A DNA stretch of 64,000 nt, from the NCBI GenBank assembly GCA_963580285.1, contig OY757010.1, positions 153,408,714 to 153,472,713 of the forward strand. The letters are read 5' to 3'. Of the stretch, positions 9,331 through 21,442 are shown in pieces. The stretch's first letter is position 1. The number at the start of each line of letters is the position of its first letter. Under the pieces are notes generated by a model. The model saw nothing but the letters and a program-made list of their open reading frames with translations. It ran no database searches and had not been told where the DNA came from. The translations under genes and the position numbers were made by a program. Origin of the DNA: Lucinisca nassula (taxonomy: Eukaryota > Mollusca > Bivalvia > Lucinida > Lucinidae).

Positions 9331-10990
9331 AGTATATTGAATAAGGTGATGGAACTTAACACATATTCACCTTATTTGCATTATCTGCTGGTTCCTAGTC
9401 TGAAGATTATCAGTAGTGGAAAAACAGGCAACCGAACCCTCCTGAACTTTCATGGTCAGATGGTCTGGTTTCCTGCTTTTCCAATATTGATAAAGTGTAA
9501 GCTGGGAGCCAGCAAAAATGGTGAATACAGGGTACTAAAGGTTGCCTATTATGGCCAAGGGCATGAAATTAGCCATGCTGAATGTGTGGTTAGTGAGCTA
9601 GAATTAGCTATGCCCAGTGAATTCAAAGTGCAACACCCTTTCCGATCTTCAGTCTTTTGTGTTGCATGATTCTGATTTTTATCATGGATTCAGAAGCAGA
9701 ATGGAAAACAGTATAGTTCATAATCAGCTCACTTCCGATTAGCCTGCTGGTCTGGATCTATACTGCTTTCAAAAAAGAATATACCCGGTGTTAACATGCT
9801 TACTAAACTGCACAAATAAATTGGCGCTGAAGGACGAGATCTAAAAAGAAAACAATACCCGTATCTATTTTCCTACCTACGAGTACGCTACTTGCACGAA
9901 TATTTATAGAGCTGGTTTTGCGATGTTACCCTTTCTTCTTGAATTTCTGAACAGGACTCGTCTAGGCTTGATATTTGGTGTGTTTATTCTTATAGAAAGT
10001 GTGTTTTGTCAAGTTCATTGACGAAGGCGTATGTTTGTTAGAGATACTCTTGAGTCGTTTTAAATACAGAAATACATGTACAATGATTCTTGTTGATTCT
10101 TTCCGTAGGTCCGGATTAGGTATATATAATTCAGGAAGTCATTTCATCATAAAACGATAATGGCGTGTACTCATGAATACACACAGCATGCCTTAAATTT
10201 ATGTAAGCAGAGTCTTCGAGTGGGCGTACATGTTTGATGGCACGGGCAATTACAGGTTGCAAGTCCGAGATGCACTACGTTTGCAGGGTGCCAAATATAG
10301 GGGCGTAGACAATCTTAAGAATGACTTTTGCTCCGGAAGCATTTAAGAAAAGGTCATGACTAGTTGAATGTAATTTTCTATTAGCATGTCACCCGTGTCA
10401 TTGTCTACGCCTGTTGGTGTAGACTACCTAAGGCTTACTTTTGCTCCAGAAGCAATAAAGAAAAGGTAATTACTGACTGAATGCTATATTCTATTGACTG
10501 TTGATCAGTGTTATTTGTTTTAACGATTATAAACCGGAACTGACACTTCCGAAAGTTTATCACATCCTCTTAGCATACAAAATAAACATGTTTTCTTGGT
10601 TCACATGGTGTTGACTCCCCACCCCCACACCCCCCGGCCATGATACATTATATCTATTTTTTTTTGTCAATAAATAAAGGCATATGCATCTGTTCTACTG
10701 ACTTTCCGTTTCCCTTGTACGAGTGGTTATCATAGTAAAATATTGGTAGTTTTGTTTATATATGAAACTGGAGTCAACTTTTTGAAACGTTGGCTATTAC
10801 CCAAGTTTCCGTATTTACTGGCACACTTACACCGGAAACACATGAACAGCTTTGTCATTTGACTTTCTAATCCTATGACTACACAAATTAATGTGTGCTA
10901 AGCGTAGACTCAAGCTTTTTGTAAAAGCTAACACTTGTATCTAAATCAGTATGACAAACTTCAGTTATGTTAAGCAAATTCGTCTGATAC
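9331..10990. other. no recognised gene; one open frame and a 114-bp duplication
   Basis: A 110-codon open frame (9337-9669, plus) resembles nothing I recognise and starts within the decayed repeat, so it is not called a gene. At 10305-10390 and 10419-10503 a ~80-bp segment with TTTTGCTCCGGAAGCA is repeated at 114-bp spacing. The remainder is AT-rich without features. Confidence 0.45.
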
Positions 10991-12112
10991 CGAGGCCCCG
11001 TTTTTGGAATTGTGCATGGGTTTGTTTCTTGCAAAATTTATGATAAACGCGATGATTTTGAGATTGTAAACTTTCCTTTTTTGGATGCCGATGTTCCACG
11101 TGCGCCATCCTATGTCATTTATATTTCACAAGTAATTCGATTTGCCAGAGTGTGTGGTCAGATAACTGACTTCAACACTCGTAATAAATTGTTAACGGGT
11201 AAAGTTTCTTAATCAGGGTTATCGTTACCATAAACTACGCAAAGCCTATTCAAAATTGTATAGACGTCATTCTGATTTAATTTCAAAATTCAACACTGGA
11301 CTTAAATCTCTTCTGCAACAAGGTCTATCAGAACCAGAATTTTACGGTGACTTAGTATATAAATTTAGAAAACTTTATAACCGCAACGACTAAAGCACCC
11401 AATTTCGTAAAACCATTCTTCGATACAAAAAGATTGGGTACAACATAAATGTTATACGACAAACTGCATGCATGGTAGTTAACCCAATCACGGCTGTCAA
11501 CTTTGCTTCCCTCTTTAATTGCACGCCGGTGGGTCAGGCCTCAGATTCTATGGCGGTTCCAACGTAAAGGCTTATGTTGGTTGGTACCTGATGTTCTGTC
11601 TCTGGTCGAGCCCATCGGAGTCTAACTGTTGGTTTTCTTTTGCTCCAGCATTTCTGTTGTTTCTTGCCGTCGAGTCCTCGCCGTTGTTTCCTCTCTGTGG
11701 TTGTTTGATTTTTGTGTTCACGGAGATGTTGCACTGATGAGATAGGAGGCCTTCATGCGGACTGAACAAATTATTTGTGTTAATCGCGACGGAAGTAAGG
11801 GCGAGGATTGTGGCCACGTAAAATCGATTTAAGCCCCTCAGTGGAATCCGTTCGAAGGCGGTCTTTCTGTAGCGGTTTTTTTTTTTTTTGCTATGGTTTG
11901 TCCTTGGGTGTTCGTGTCGCGTATATTATTTTATTTTGGATAACCTTTTGGCCATTTTGTGGAAAAGTAACTGTCCTTTTGGCTTTCCGCTGTTGGTGTT
12001 TCCGTAGGGGTCTGTTGGTTCATGTGTGTTGTTCTTTCCCTTTGGTGTCTCTGATGGGAGCTGTGGGTTAATTGTATCGATTCATGATCATTGCCTCTAC
12101 TTCTATTTTACG
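10991..12112 (+). pseudogene. PLE-B reverse transcriptase C-terminal part plus 3' region
   Basis: Reverse transcriptase of a Penelope-like family, acting on its own RNA at the insertion site. 11012-11212 reads KIYDKRDDFEIVNFPFLDAD and ISQVIRFARVCGQITDFNTR. Shifted frames continue with HKLRKAYSKLYRRHSD and LLQQGLSEPEFYGDLVYKF up to about 11400. Then comes a long non-coding 3' part, ending at CATTGCCTCTACTTCTATTTT, the shared 3' terminus of all PLE-B copies. The catalytic palm (YLDD) is absent: the copy is 5'-truncated. Several stops and frameshifts. Call of family is inference from motifs and from nearby ribozymes. Confidence 0.8.
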
Positions 12113-12191
12113 AATTTTATTGCTCATTATTTACCATAACCTTGTATCACTTTCACTTCTTAGTTTCATTTTTCACTCCTCACTAACGTTA

Positions 12192-12934
12192 GAGACGGTG
12201 TCCTGGAGCACAGAAGCTTGACGTATTACAATATTAAAGGGTTCATCTCTACGTTTCTATGTAATAGAAACGAAGGACGGACACTGTTTCAGAGATCCGT
12301 TGATTTTCATGCGAAAATCTCAACATCTACATATTGCTCCGTTAAAATACAATATTGCTTACGTTAATGAACGAACCGTAAACCTTCCGCCGCCTATTAT
12401 AGAACTGCTTTGTCATATAATTCACCGTAAAGTTTGTGTTTCTAAAAAATATCCCCCCTCGCACCGCTGCTGGTTACGCCGCCATTTTGTTTTCGTTAGG
12501 AGGATCGCATTTAAAATTTTTTAGCGTTTTGATTGGTCACCAAGCACGTGACGATTTTCTTGGGTTGTTTTAGACATATCAGACAACGCGCATGGACTCA
12601 CTCCGAGTAAACTAACATGGCGACGTAACCAGCAGCTGTGCGAACGACAAATTTGAAAGAAACAGACGGATTGTCGTGGATTCAAAAGCAGCGAAGTATT
12701 ATTAGGTGCGGCGGAAATTATATTGCACATTAATTAAATGTTTTAACGTTGCATTCCGACGGAGCAATATGTAGATGTTGAGATTTTTGAATGAACATCA
12801 TCGGACCTCTGAAACAGAGTCCGTCCTTCGTTTCTATTATATAGAAACGTAGGGATAAGCCCTTTAAATTTTATTACGTCAAGCTCCTGTGTCCTGGAGT
12901 TTCGGATCAACCGTTGTACCAGACAGACCGTCTC
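12192..12934. mobile_element. 743-bp inverted-repeat DNA element with TA duplication
   Basis: Ends GAGACGGT and ACCGTCTC, flanked by TA at 12190-12191 and 12935-12936. The arms, about 170 bp, share CTACGTTTCTATGTAATAG, GAAACGAAGGACGGAC and ATCTCAACATCTACATATTG in inverted order. A second inner inverted pair holds GCTGCTGGTTACGCCGCCAT (near 12467) and ATGGCGACGTAACCAGCAGC (near 12617). No transposase, so non-autonomous. A TA duplication fits Tc1/mariner-type mobilisation. Confidence 0.78.
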
Positions 12935-12936
12935 TA

Positions 12937-13376
12937 GTGGTTCTTCTGTCGTGGTTTATTATTGTTATAGTTCTTATTGCTTATATCATTTTATTTTGGA
13001 TAGCCGTTTGGCAATTGTTTGGAAAGAAGCTGTTCTTTTGGCTCCGCTTGTGATTTGAGGTTTAACGTCCCCGTCTACACTGTATAGGTCATTTTGGAGA
13101 CTTTGCATCCAATTTTATGGGACTTTTACCCGACATTGAGATGAAATGACATCTTAAGCCCTCTCGCCCAATGAAACCAATAGGGTTTAAAAGCATGGAC
13201 TCGCACTGCTTTGCCTGGGCAGGTTAAGATCCTCTAACCGGTTTACCAGTACCCGTGTGCGGTAGGTTTCAACTCTGCGTGGAAACATCATGTAGCCCAT
13301 CTATTTCTTCAAGCTTTCCGCTTGTGATGTTTTCATTAGAGGTTCGTGTTTCTTTCCCTTTGGTGTCTTGGAACAT
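12937..13376 (+). mobile_element. PLE-B fragment split by a SINE-1
   Basis: GGTTCTTCTGTCGTGGTTTA, TATATCATTTTATTTTGGAT and CTGTTCTTTTGGCT match the PLE-B 3' region. The element resumes after the SINE with GATGTTTTCATTAGAGG and TTTCCCTTTGGTGTCT. It stops about 80 bp short of the usual 3' end. Confidence 0.85.
13055..13317 (-). mobile_element. SINE-1 with 11-bp target duplication
   Basis: Inserted within PLE-B. CCGCTTGTGAT is present on both sides (13044-13054 and 13318-13328) and once in empty PLE-B copies. The element reads tail first, TTGAGGTTTAACGTCCCCG, and ends with the head CTATTTCTTCAAGC, so it is slightly truncated at the head. Confidence 0.93.
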
Positions 13377-13667
13377 TGTATTTTTACCGTGTGCACATGT
13401 AATATGGGAGACCTTTAAGACGTTGCCGACAGATGCATAAAAGTACTCAAGAATAGAGCTCACTACGTTAAAATGCTAATTTCTGAAGATGTGTTAGGTT
13501 AAATTCCGAAATCAAAGTACATTACTCTGAGTGTGGAATGAAATTTAGGTCTAGATTTATAACAGTTATAAGCCGCTGATCGATGGGTAGCTCAACGAAA
13601 CTTTTAGTGTTATGTGCGGATGACGTCATCGGCATTCGCGGATGACATCAATGATGTTCAGCATGCA

Positions 13668-13790
13668 TGGCAGTCAGGCACGGTTGATAATGTTTTGTGC
13701 TTCCCTCTTTAAATGCACGTTGGCGGGTTGGACCTGAGACTATATGACGGTTCCCGTCTAAAGACTTGCTTTTAAGAAGTAATGACCGAA
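13668..13790 (+). mobile_element. diverged PLE-B fragment
   Basis: TGCTTCCCTCTTTAAATGCACG, GGCGGGTTGGACCTGAGAC and GACGGTTCCCGTCTAAAG parallel the segment at 11505-11575, with about one quarter of positions changed. Confidence 0.65.
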
Positions 13791-15320
13791 ATCAAGACCG
13801 CGAACAGTAACTTTTTCCGTACGGTAGTGAGAATAATAAGTACTCCCTTGCATTCGAATCGCGACAAACAATTTCGGCCCAGTTCGAGTTCGTAGTTGCT
13901 AAGTGCCAAATAATGGCTAAATTATACCCTACTCGTGATTGGAAAAGCGATTCGTTTATTTATATAAATGCAAAAACGCTGGTTTTAGATTTAGAAACAA
14001 ATTGGCTTCTTTAAAAAGAATCCAAAGGAAAGGTCTGCTGCGTTGTAGTCAGCAGAATGAACAGAGCATTATCACAATAATAATAATAATAATAAACGTG
14101 CGTAATGTGTGTCTTTTGCAAACATGGCCAAGCCTTAACAATTCGCTTTAGACCTTAAAATCAAGAATGATCAAATACTACTGTCATTCGGTGAATCAAT
14201 TTTATTTTTCAATAGCAGTCATACTTAAAACTAAAATGAGAAATTATAAAGTTGTGTAATTCACATTTTCCTTCTTTAAACTTCGTTTTAGCTGAAAACT
14301 CAAAACAAATCAGTGGTAGAAATGGCAACTATACCAATAGCTGCCATACTTCTTGCCAGCGAAAGGAAAATAAAACTAGAAAAAATGACCAAGGGGTCAT
14401 GGATACCATCGGCAGATGCAATCTAGTATTGCAGAGCACAATTTTTAAGTTTATGACCTTGATCTCAATCAAAGTTCAAAGTGTGCGATCTTGGCAGCAG
14501 AGGTCAAATCAGTGTTACTGTACTTTTTCAGCTGTCAAGTAATACCACATATCAACTTCCAGTAACATAAAAGATAGAGATCAAATGTTTTACATAAACA
14601 TGTAACATGAATATCGTGCAAAGTTCTGTCACTGCTACCTTTACCTTCTGTGTCAGCTGCAGCAGCAGTCACATGACTGTAACAATACATTATCTGCTGT
14701 AAATTATAATATATTCTACAAAACTCCATTGCAATCAACACGATGAATGGCAAAAGTTTACAATGACCAATCAAATTCTGCGACCATGACCTTCTGTCAG
14801 CAGCAGCAGCAGCAGCCACATAACTGGAACAATACTCTATTCGTGTCTATTTAAAAGTAATACCAGTTTGGCATTTTAAGTTCGCAAGTTGCAAAGTTAA
14901 AGGAAAAAAAAATAAATCTGGAAGTTACCAGTATGGCTATACCCTAATTAGTGGCGCTTGACCAAGGAATGTTACTGACCCATGTTTAAGGCAAAGCCAA
15001 AGAAACACGATATGCCAAATAAAATGTTTTGGACAAGCGATTAGCAAGATATTAGAATTAAAACAAAACTTTGAAGTTAAGTGTTGATGGACGTCCACGC
15101 GTTCTCACGAAACAGTCAATATGTGACTTTTCGCAGACGGGACATTGTTATGTGTCACTTTTTGTGTGACAGCCACGTAAAAAGCTATTTGTTCTCATGC
15201 AATGGGTATTAATTTGATAGAAACCAGTTAACTATAATTTCGCGGGCTCGGACAGACAGAAGGACAAATAAGTGGCAGTTAAAAACAGCCACAGGACAAA
15301 AACTACATTCCGCTCAACAT
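13791..15320. other. no recognised gene; CAG-containing repeats
   Basis: AT-rich. Two related segments near 14650 and 14795 carry (CAG)3-6 followed by CACATGACTGTAACAATAC-like sequence. Short ORFs here have no family resemblance. Confidence 0.45.
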
Positions 15321-15857
15321 TCTTCTCATGCCGGGGGAAATTATCAAAATATTCCTAGCGGTTTGAAAGTTATATGTTCATTATCAGCTGGTGAAAAATT
15401 TGCCTCGGCGAGGCTATTTATAAAAAAAAAAAATATTGCATTATACAAATTGGTTAGGTCTGGCCAATATAAATCTTCATGCCAAATTAATGAAATATAC
15501 CTTGCGGATAATATATCTAAAATCAGTTTGTTATTATTTTACACCGGAGAGGCTATCAATATCAAGAAGTTTGGCATTAAATAATATAATTAATTAGATT
15601 TTGTCAATATATATCTAACTTCAAAAACTTATCAAAATATTCCTTGCGGTTTGAAAGTTATAATGTCTATGTCAAATAGTGAAAGTTTTGCCTCGGCGAG
15701 GCCAATTATAAAGAAATCAGGCATTAGACAAACACATTTGTTTGGTCTTGTCAATCTATCTGCATGCCAAACTTAACAAAATAATCCTAGTTGTATGGAA
15801 GTCGGTTAGTAACACTTTTGCCTTGGCCAGGCTTCCTGTGAAGAAATCAGGCATTAT

Positions 15858-15990
15858 GATTAGGCCTAATTGGTCACTGGTGAGGCCTAATTGGCCGAAA
15901 CAGCTAGTATGGCCCAGAAAACATGTACACTCCATATTTTTCAGTTCTGTGGTGTATTCCTTGCTTCCAAAGGATAACCCTTTCTAGAAC
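15858..15990 (+). mobile_element. HH-2 family element inside satellite
   Basis: Starts around TTAGGCCTAATTGGTCACTG and ends near TCCTTGCTTCCAAAGGATAA and CCCTTTCTAGAAC. Related copies occur at 44885-45010, 45150-45255 and 57650-57760. Fragments of its right end occur at 1990, 42754 and 48287. The 5' part folds as a hammerhead-like RNA. Confidence 0.7.
15872..15914 (+). ncRNA. hammerhead-like ribozyme, HH-2 family, one core change
   Basis: Type I layout. Stem I strands GGTCA (15872-15876) and TGGCC (15910-15914) pair with one G-U. The first core box is CTGGTGA (A to G at 15880; the standard is CTGATGA). Stem II is GGCC/GGCC around TAATT, the second core box GAAA is intact, stem III is short, and the cleavage triplet is GTA. 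The core change at a conserved base should strongly reduce activity. Confidence 0.72.
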
Positions 15991-16365
15991 ATATTAGACG
16001 GTCCTGTCAATATACATCTGCTTGCCAAAACTTATCAAAATAAAAGCTACATACCTCCAATCAGTTTATGAATATTTTGCCTTGGCAATGCCATTTATAT
16101 AAAGAAACCAGGCATTAAACTATATTGTTGACTAGATCCTATCAATATATATCTGTTTGCCGAAAAAAATTATAAAATATCTCGAACGATTTAAATTTAT
16201 ACGTCAGTGCAAGGTAGTGAAAAATTGTCTCGGTGAGGCTATTTATAAAGAAATAAAGCATTAGAAAATCTCACTGGTAAGGTCTTGTCAGTATATATCT
16301 GCATTCAGTTTCTGAAAATGTTGCCTCGGCCAGGCCAAAAATCTGGCATTAGACTGCTGGTGGTG

Positions 16366-17023
16366 CTGTTTGACGTAGTCTTGGAGCTGCCTCCTTGGTT
16401 CTGGCTGGGGGCTGGACTGCGCGGATCCTAACGACAAGCGACAGTGACACTCTAGTGCTGAAGGCCTGTGGTCACCCCAGGAATCCTATGAAGTCGGCAT
16501 GATTTTAAGAAAGCCACAAGTGGCTATGGAAGAACTCTTTCATAAATCCAGACATGTTGTGATATCGATCTGGACTGCTCAAGAGCTGAACAGAGAATAA
16601 CGATGATGATGCCACTGCGACATTCGTTCGATCGTCGTTCGTTCAAGCTAGGGCATTTTACGTCAGCCAGGGTCGAGCGGACAGAACTCCATAGCTCCAC
16701 AGCGAGACGTAAGTTATGTGATTCTGGGCTGCGAATCGCGGCAGTTTGTCCAACAAGAGTTAATCGCGTTGAACTGTCTGTGCCCTACCGAGTAAAGTGA
16801 AGCAATGCCAGTCTAAATTGAGCCCAAACTGTAGAGTAATCAGTGATAAATCGGCTGCAGATCGGGATTTCTCTACTGTGCTCGAGAGCAGAAAGTAGGT
16901 CAACGGTGCTCTCTTTTGGGGCCGCGCGATTTTGGCCATCGGACTTAGGCTGCAAATAAAGCATGCCTCTGCAAGTTTTCATACAGAAACGCGCGGCTAG
17001 TTGTCCAGGAAGAAGACTTGTCG
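16366..17023. other. no recognised gene; GC-richer unique stretch
   Basis: 16600-16990 is less AT-rich than the surroundings and shows no copy elsewhere in the window. It has short open frames on both strands but nothing recognisable. Confidence 0.4.
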
Positions 17024-17072
17024 CAAAATAGAAGTGGAGGCAATGATCAGAAATCGATACAATTCACAGCTC
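17024..17072 (-). mobile_element. PLE-B 3' terminal stub
   Basis: Only about 49 bp: AAAATAGAAGTGGAGGC, AATGATCAGAAATCGATACA, ATTCACAGCTCC. An extremely 5'-truncated insertion retaining the shared 3' end. Confidence 0.75.
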
Positions 17073-18540
17073 CAAGTCATATTCCCAACCAGCAGGCAAG
17101 ATGAGTGCGTAATGATCCAGATGTTGGTACAAGCCCTCAGCATCTCCTACCGGCTTGGCAATGCAGAAGTGCTGCTTGTAGAACCACCAAGTTCCTGGGA
17201 GGAACTCTACGATCCCCGCATCCGATGACCTCAACTCGTACAAATGCCGTCCTCTAAATGTGACTGTGGCCTAACTTGTACACGTAGGTGCAACACACTG
17301 TACCATGCCTAGGCGCCCTCATTAACTTAGATAAGAGCATTTAACAACAACTTTAGTCTGCCTGAGCAATCATATGTATTTCCACGCACAGTTCTTGTTA
17401 CTATTAATTATGAGTAGTGGTTTTCCATTACTGGATATCAGTATGTTACATGTAACTGCATTGAAGTTGGGATTACTTACAGGGATTACATTAGTTTTCT
17501 TATTTTTCTTATAAAACGTAGGTCGTGTAACTCGTTTGAACGACGCTAACAAGGAACAATAAATATGTACATGTATATTGGATCCGTACCACCCATAAGA
17601 AAGATACGTTATTTCCAGCGGGCATATGACGTCTAGGCAACGTAGTTTCAACGTCAATACAACGTCAATGCAACGTCATGTCCGTAAAACTGATTATACT
17701 GACACAGAAACTGTAGTTACTTTCAGTCCCAGGTATTGATTCGCTAAGGCTGATAAAACGCCTTTTTCTCGTTGGAGAAGAGGCAGCTGATTACTTTCTT
17801 TTCCGTTGCATTCTCACTGTATATCAAATGTTTGGTTTGCTCTTCCTATTGGTGCCGTTGGTAACATGTTTTCTGTGATGTCGCCCTTTCTGGCCATCTT
17901 CATTGGTATTTCGCTTTTTCTCACTTCAAATATATTGCAAATCAGCGAGACGCATACGAAAAGGACGTTTCCAGACGGTTCAACAATTTCCGGAAGCTGG
18001 AATAAGGATATATTCAACTAAAGATATGTTGTGCCGCTTGCTAGCGTAGGGCAAGCTTTTTTGTGAAACCTCTTACTTGTAAACTGTGCAACTTTCATTT
18101 ATGATCATTTCGCCAAATAGACACACTAGATAGAAAAATGAAGTATCCCGGCATATTTTTGACTGGTTCACATTGTTTCTTCACGTCGAATGTGATTGCA
18201 ATTAGCAAATCGTAGCAAGAAGTCTGTACTGGAGCGAAATGCTTCAAATTACACATAAACACTGTGGAAAGGGTCCGAAGACTGCAACAGATAAACAGCA
18301 TGTTCCTCTAACAAGAACCCGCTTTCACAAAAATCATAAAACCTATACTTAAGGGTACATTTTACCTTTTTCGAACGACATAAACATATTCACAACAATC
18401 AAAACGCCATTTGAACAAACAAAATGACAAAAAGGCACCAAACATACTTGTTTGTAGAAATTATGGATGAACAAGTGAATCGAGCAAAAAATTATTGCAA
18501 TATGTTATATTCAAAACAGTCAGAATTTTCTACTTATTTG
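17073..18540. other. no recognised gene
   Basis: A 71-codon frame at 17806-18021 (plus) encodes a hydrophobic run around AVGNMFSVMSPFLAIFIGIS that could span a membrane. It has no homologue I recognise and no supporting signals. 17640-17685 holds four AACGTCA-type repeats. Otherwise featureless. Confidence 0.4.
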
Positions 18541-20110
18541 ACACAGTTTGAACCCATATGGGAGCCCTTCCAGGGAATGTGACACAATCACATCCCTATT
18601 TCCATGCAGCTTGTTTCTACTTAATCGATAATTATAACATTTTCCAGAAAATAAGGGGCTTGATATCGAAGAAAACAAACTGAAAATTCAACATGTGAAC
18701 AAATACAGCCCCTTACCACGGGGTGTGACATAACCATACCCATATTTTATTGTGTCTAGCTAGGGAATTCATTTACTCGATAGACATAAAGGTTCCCGAA
18801 AATAAGGGGCTGAGTATCGGATAAAACATAATGAAGATTCAACGTGACAAAGCTCGATTTTACCGCTCGGTAAGACGTATTTACCCCCCCCCCCCCATTG
18901 GCCCCTAACCAGGGGATGTGACACAACCACATCACTATTTTAATACAGCTAGGGTATCTGCCTACTCAAATAACATAAAACTGTCCAGAAAATAAGGGGC
19001 TGGGTATAAGAGAAAACGTTGAAAATTCAACTTGACAAAATTTCGATTTAACCGTTCCAGCAAAACATATATTTACCCCTATCTGGCCCCAACCAGGGGA
19101 TGTGGCACGACCATGTCCCGCATTTTAGTAAAGCTAGGGTAGTTTTCTACTCGATAAGCAGCAAAAAGGTGTCCAGAAAATAAGGGACTGAGTATCAGAG
19201 AAAACATACTGAAAATTCAACATATGACAAAATCTCAACTTTACCACCCCCCCCCCACCCACCAAAGTCGCACCTGACCAAGGCATGTGACACAACCTCA
19301 ACCATACTTAAAATAGATATAGATAGGGTATCTATCTACTCGATAAACATAAAGGATTCAAGAAAATAAGGGGCTGGATATCGGCGGAAACAAATTAAAA
19401 ATTCAATATGTGATAATATCTCGATTTTTATCGTTTCCGCAAGACATATTTACCCCTTCATTTGCCCCTAACCGGTCAATGTGACCCCCAATTGGTCCTA
19501 ACCAGGGGATGTGACACAATCGCACCCATATTCTGATATAGCCAGGGTATCTATCTACTCGATAAACATAAAGGTTTCTAGAAAATAAGGGGCTGAGTAT
19601 CTGAAAAGTATGTTGGAAATTCAACGTGACAAGATCTAGATTTTACCGTACCCGCAAGACATATGTACCCCCAATTTTGCCCCTAAGCAGGTGGTGTGAC
19701 ACAATCTTAAGCCTATTTCGATGTAGGCAGGGTATCCATATATTCGATAAAAATTTGGGTTTCGAGAAAAAAAGAAAAGGAATGAAGTTCTGAGAAAAAG
19801 TATTGTAAATTCAACATGTGACACTATCTGGAATTTACCCTTCGTGGAAGACATATTTACCGCCAATTGTTACCTCACCTGAGGATGTGACACATTCACA
19901 CCCCTATTTTAATGTAGCCACCCCTTTTCCGTGCAACTTGTCTATCTCCTTAATCGATGATTTTAACAGTTTTCGGAAAATAAGGGGGTGGAAATCGGAG
20001 ACAACTATTGAAAATCAACATGTGACAGAATCTCAATTTGGTCGTTCCCGGCCGTTAGACATTTTCACCCGAAATGGGACCCTTTAAAGAGAGAGTGACA
20101 TAAGCACACC
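18541..20110 (+). repeat. ~185-bp satellite, about 8-9 units
   Basis: Each unit has GGGGATGTGACACAACCAC, TAGCTAGGGTATCTATCTAC, TCGATAAACATAAAGG, GAAAATAAGGGGCTGAGTATC and AAAATTCAACATGTGACAAA. AATAAGGGGCTG recurs near 18653, 18811, 18993, 19182, 19366, 19585 and 19980. More diverged units lie at 21721-21890 and 22655-23400. Confidence 0.92.
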
Positions 20111-20769
20111 CCTATTTCAACGGTGTTAGCGTATTAATGAATTCATCTATTTGATTTACATTTCATTGCTATTATGAGTGAAATGTACTTATAATTTAAT
20201 AACTACAGATGCAACTGCACTTTTACAACGATCAACAGAATGAGATTTTTTTTTTGGTTTTACGGCCCTTTCAAGATTATTTCACTCATATCGAGCCGAT
20301 CGTTAATCAGAGGTGGGCGAAAACCGGAGTACCCGGAGAAAAACCACCTGACCTTCCGTTGCAGAACTTGGCCAACACAATGAGAAAATATCTGTACAAA
20401 GGATCTAACCAACGGCCCTGAATTTGTGTAAAACTTCAGCACTATAAACCTACAGGCTTTTGACCTTTCAGGGGTCGAGTACAAGGGATAGTAGGGACGA
20501 GAAATGGAACAGGGAAGGTAGAAAGGGGAGTGGGAATGAAGACGTCTTGACCTATTACAAGGCTTTATAACCAAAGCGCTACAGAGATGGTTACAGAGCA
20601 TTGTTTTCTCCCCTCTTATAACCAAAGCGCTACAGAGATGGTTACAGAGCATTGTTTTCTCCCCTCTCTCCCTGTTTTCCTCTCCTCAGCCGCCCCCCCC
20701 AACCCTTCTTCCTTCTTGCCTTCTCCATTTCGCCGTCTCTTTTACACTTTGTTTGTTGGCAAGTTCATG
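20111..20769. other. no gene; includes a 51-bp tandem duplication
   Basis: 20565-20615 and 20616-20666 are identical 51-bp copies beginning TTATAACCAAAGCGCTACAG. The rest has no recognised content. Confidence 0.7.
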
Positions 20770-21052
20770 GAATTTGTTTTAACGGCCCAGTCAATTGTTG
20801 AGCCTGTCAGTTTACCTATTCACACCTTTCCTGAGCAGGCGTATACGTAAGCGGCTAACCAGTACAGTGCACATTCTTCTCACCAGAAACTGACAACTGC
20901 CCTTCTTGAATCAGCGGAAGGGAGAGAATGACCGTGGAAAAGATTTCATGATCAATCTCCACAATGGAATGTTGACGACCTCGGCAGGTATTGAACCCGC
21001 GTCCTCCTGGTGATCAACCAGTCAGACGCGCATCTGAGTTAGCTACCGAGGC
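20770..21052 (-). mobile_element. SINE-2 copy
   Basis: Tail first, TTTTAACGGCCCAGTCAA, then ACTGACAACTGCCCTTCTTG. The tRNA-like head ends near GATTTAGCTACCGAGG-like sequence, with B box complement GTATTGAACCCGCG. Internally deleted near the tail compared with the copy at 4374. Confidence 0.85.
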
Positions 21053-21098
21053 CTGTTCATCGAAGAAAATCGTTCTATACAGGTTGAGTATTCCTTGA

Positions 21099-21099
<1 letters not shown>

Positions 21100-21135
<36 letters not shown>

Positions 21136-21194
21136 GCCTCTGTGGTGTATCGGATGAGTTTTAAAACTGAGATCCCGTCTTCGTATGACCTTAG

Positions 21195-21230
<36 letters not shown>

Positions 21231-21401
21231 AAGCCTGTGGTTTAGCGGTTAAGCCGAGATCGTGTCGTGTGTTCGATCCCAGCCTTCTTTAGACATACGG
21301 ATGAGTTTTGAAACCGAGGTCCCGTCTCCGTATGACCTCAGATGTTGCTGGGACAAAAAGTCTCCTTGTGACCTCAGCTGTTGTTGGGACAAAAAAAAAC
21401 T

Positions 21402-21442
<41 letters not shown>

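Larger units (their letters stand above)
15330..16365 (+). repeat. ~150-bp satellite with CCTCGGCGAGGC motif
   Basis: TTTGCCTCGGCGAGGC, TTTATAAAGAAATCAGGCATTA and CAATATATATCTGCATGCC recur about seven times at roughly 135-160-bp spacing. One unit is split by the HH-2 insertion at 15858-15990. Confidence 0.82.

Noticed and set aside
11732..11760. CTGATGA inside the PLE-B 3' region
   Set aside because: No stem II followed by GAAA; recurs in all PLE-B copies without hammerhead geometry.
17806..18021. 71-codon hydrophobic frame
   Set aside because: No start context, homologue or second exon; overlapped by an opposite frame of the same size.
20260..20652. 130-codon minus-strand frame
   Set aside because: Covers a 51-bp duplication and shows no family motif; probably chance.
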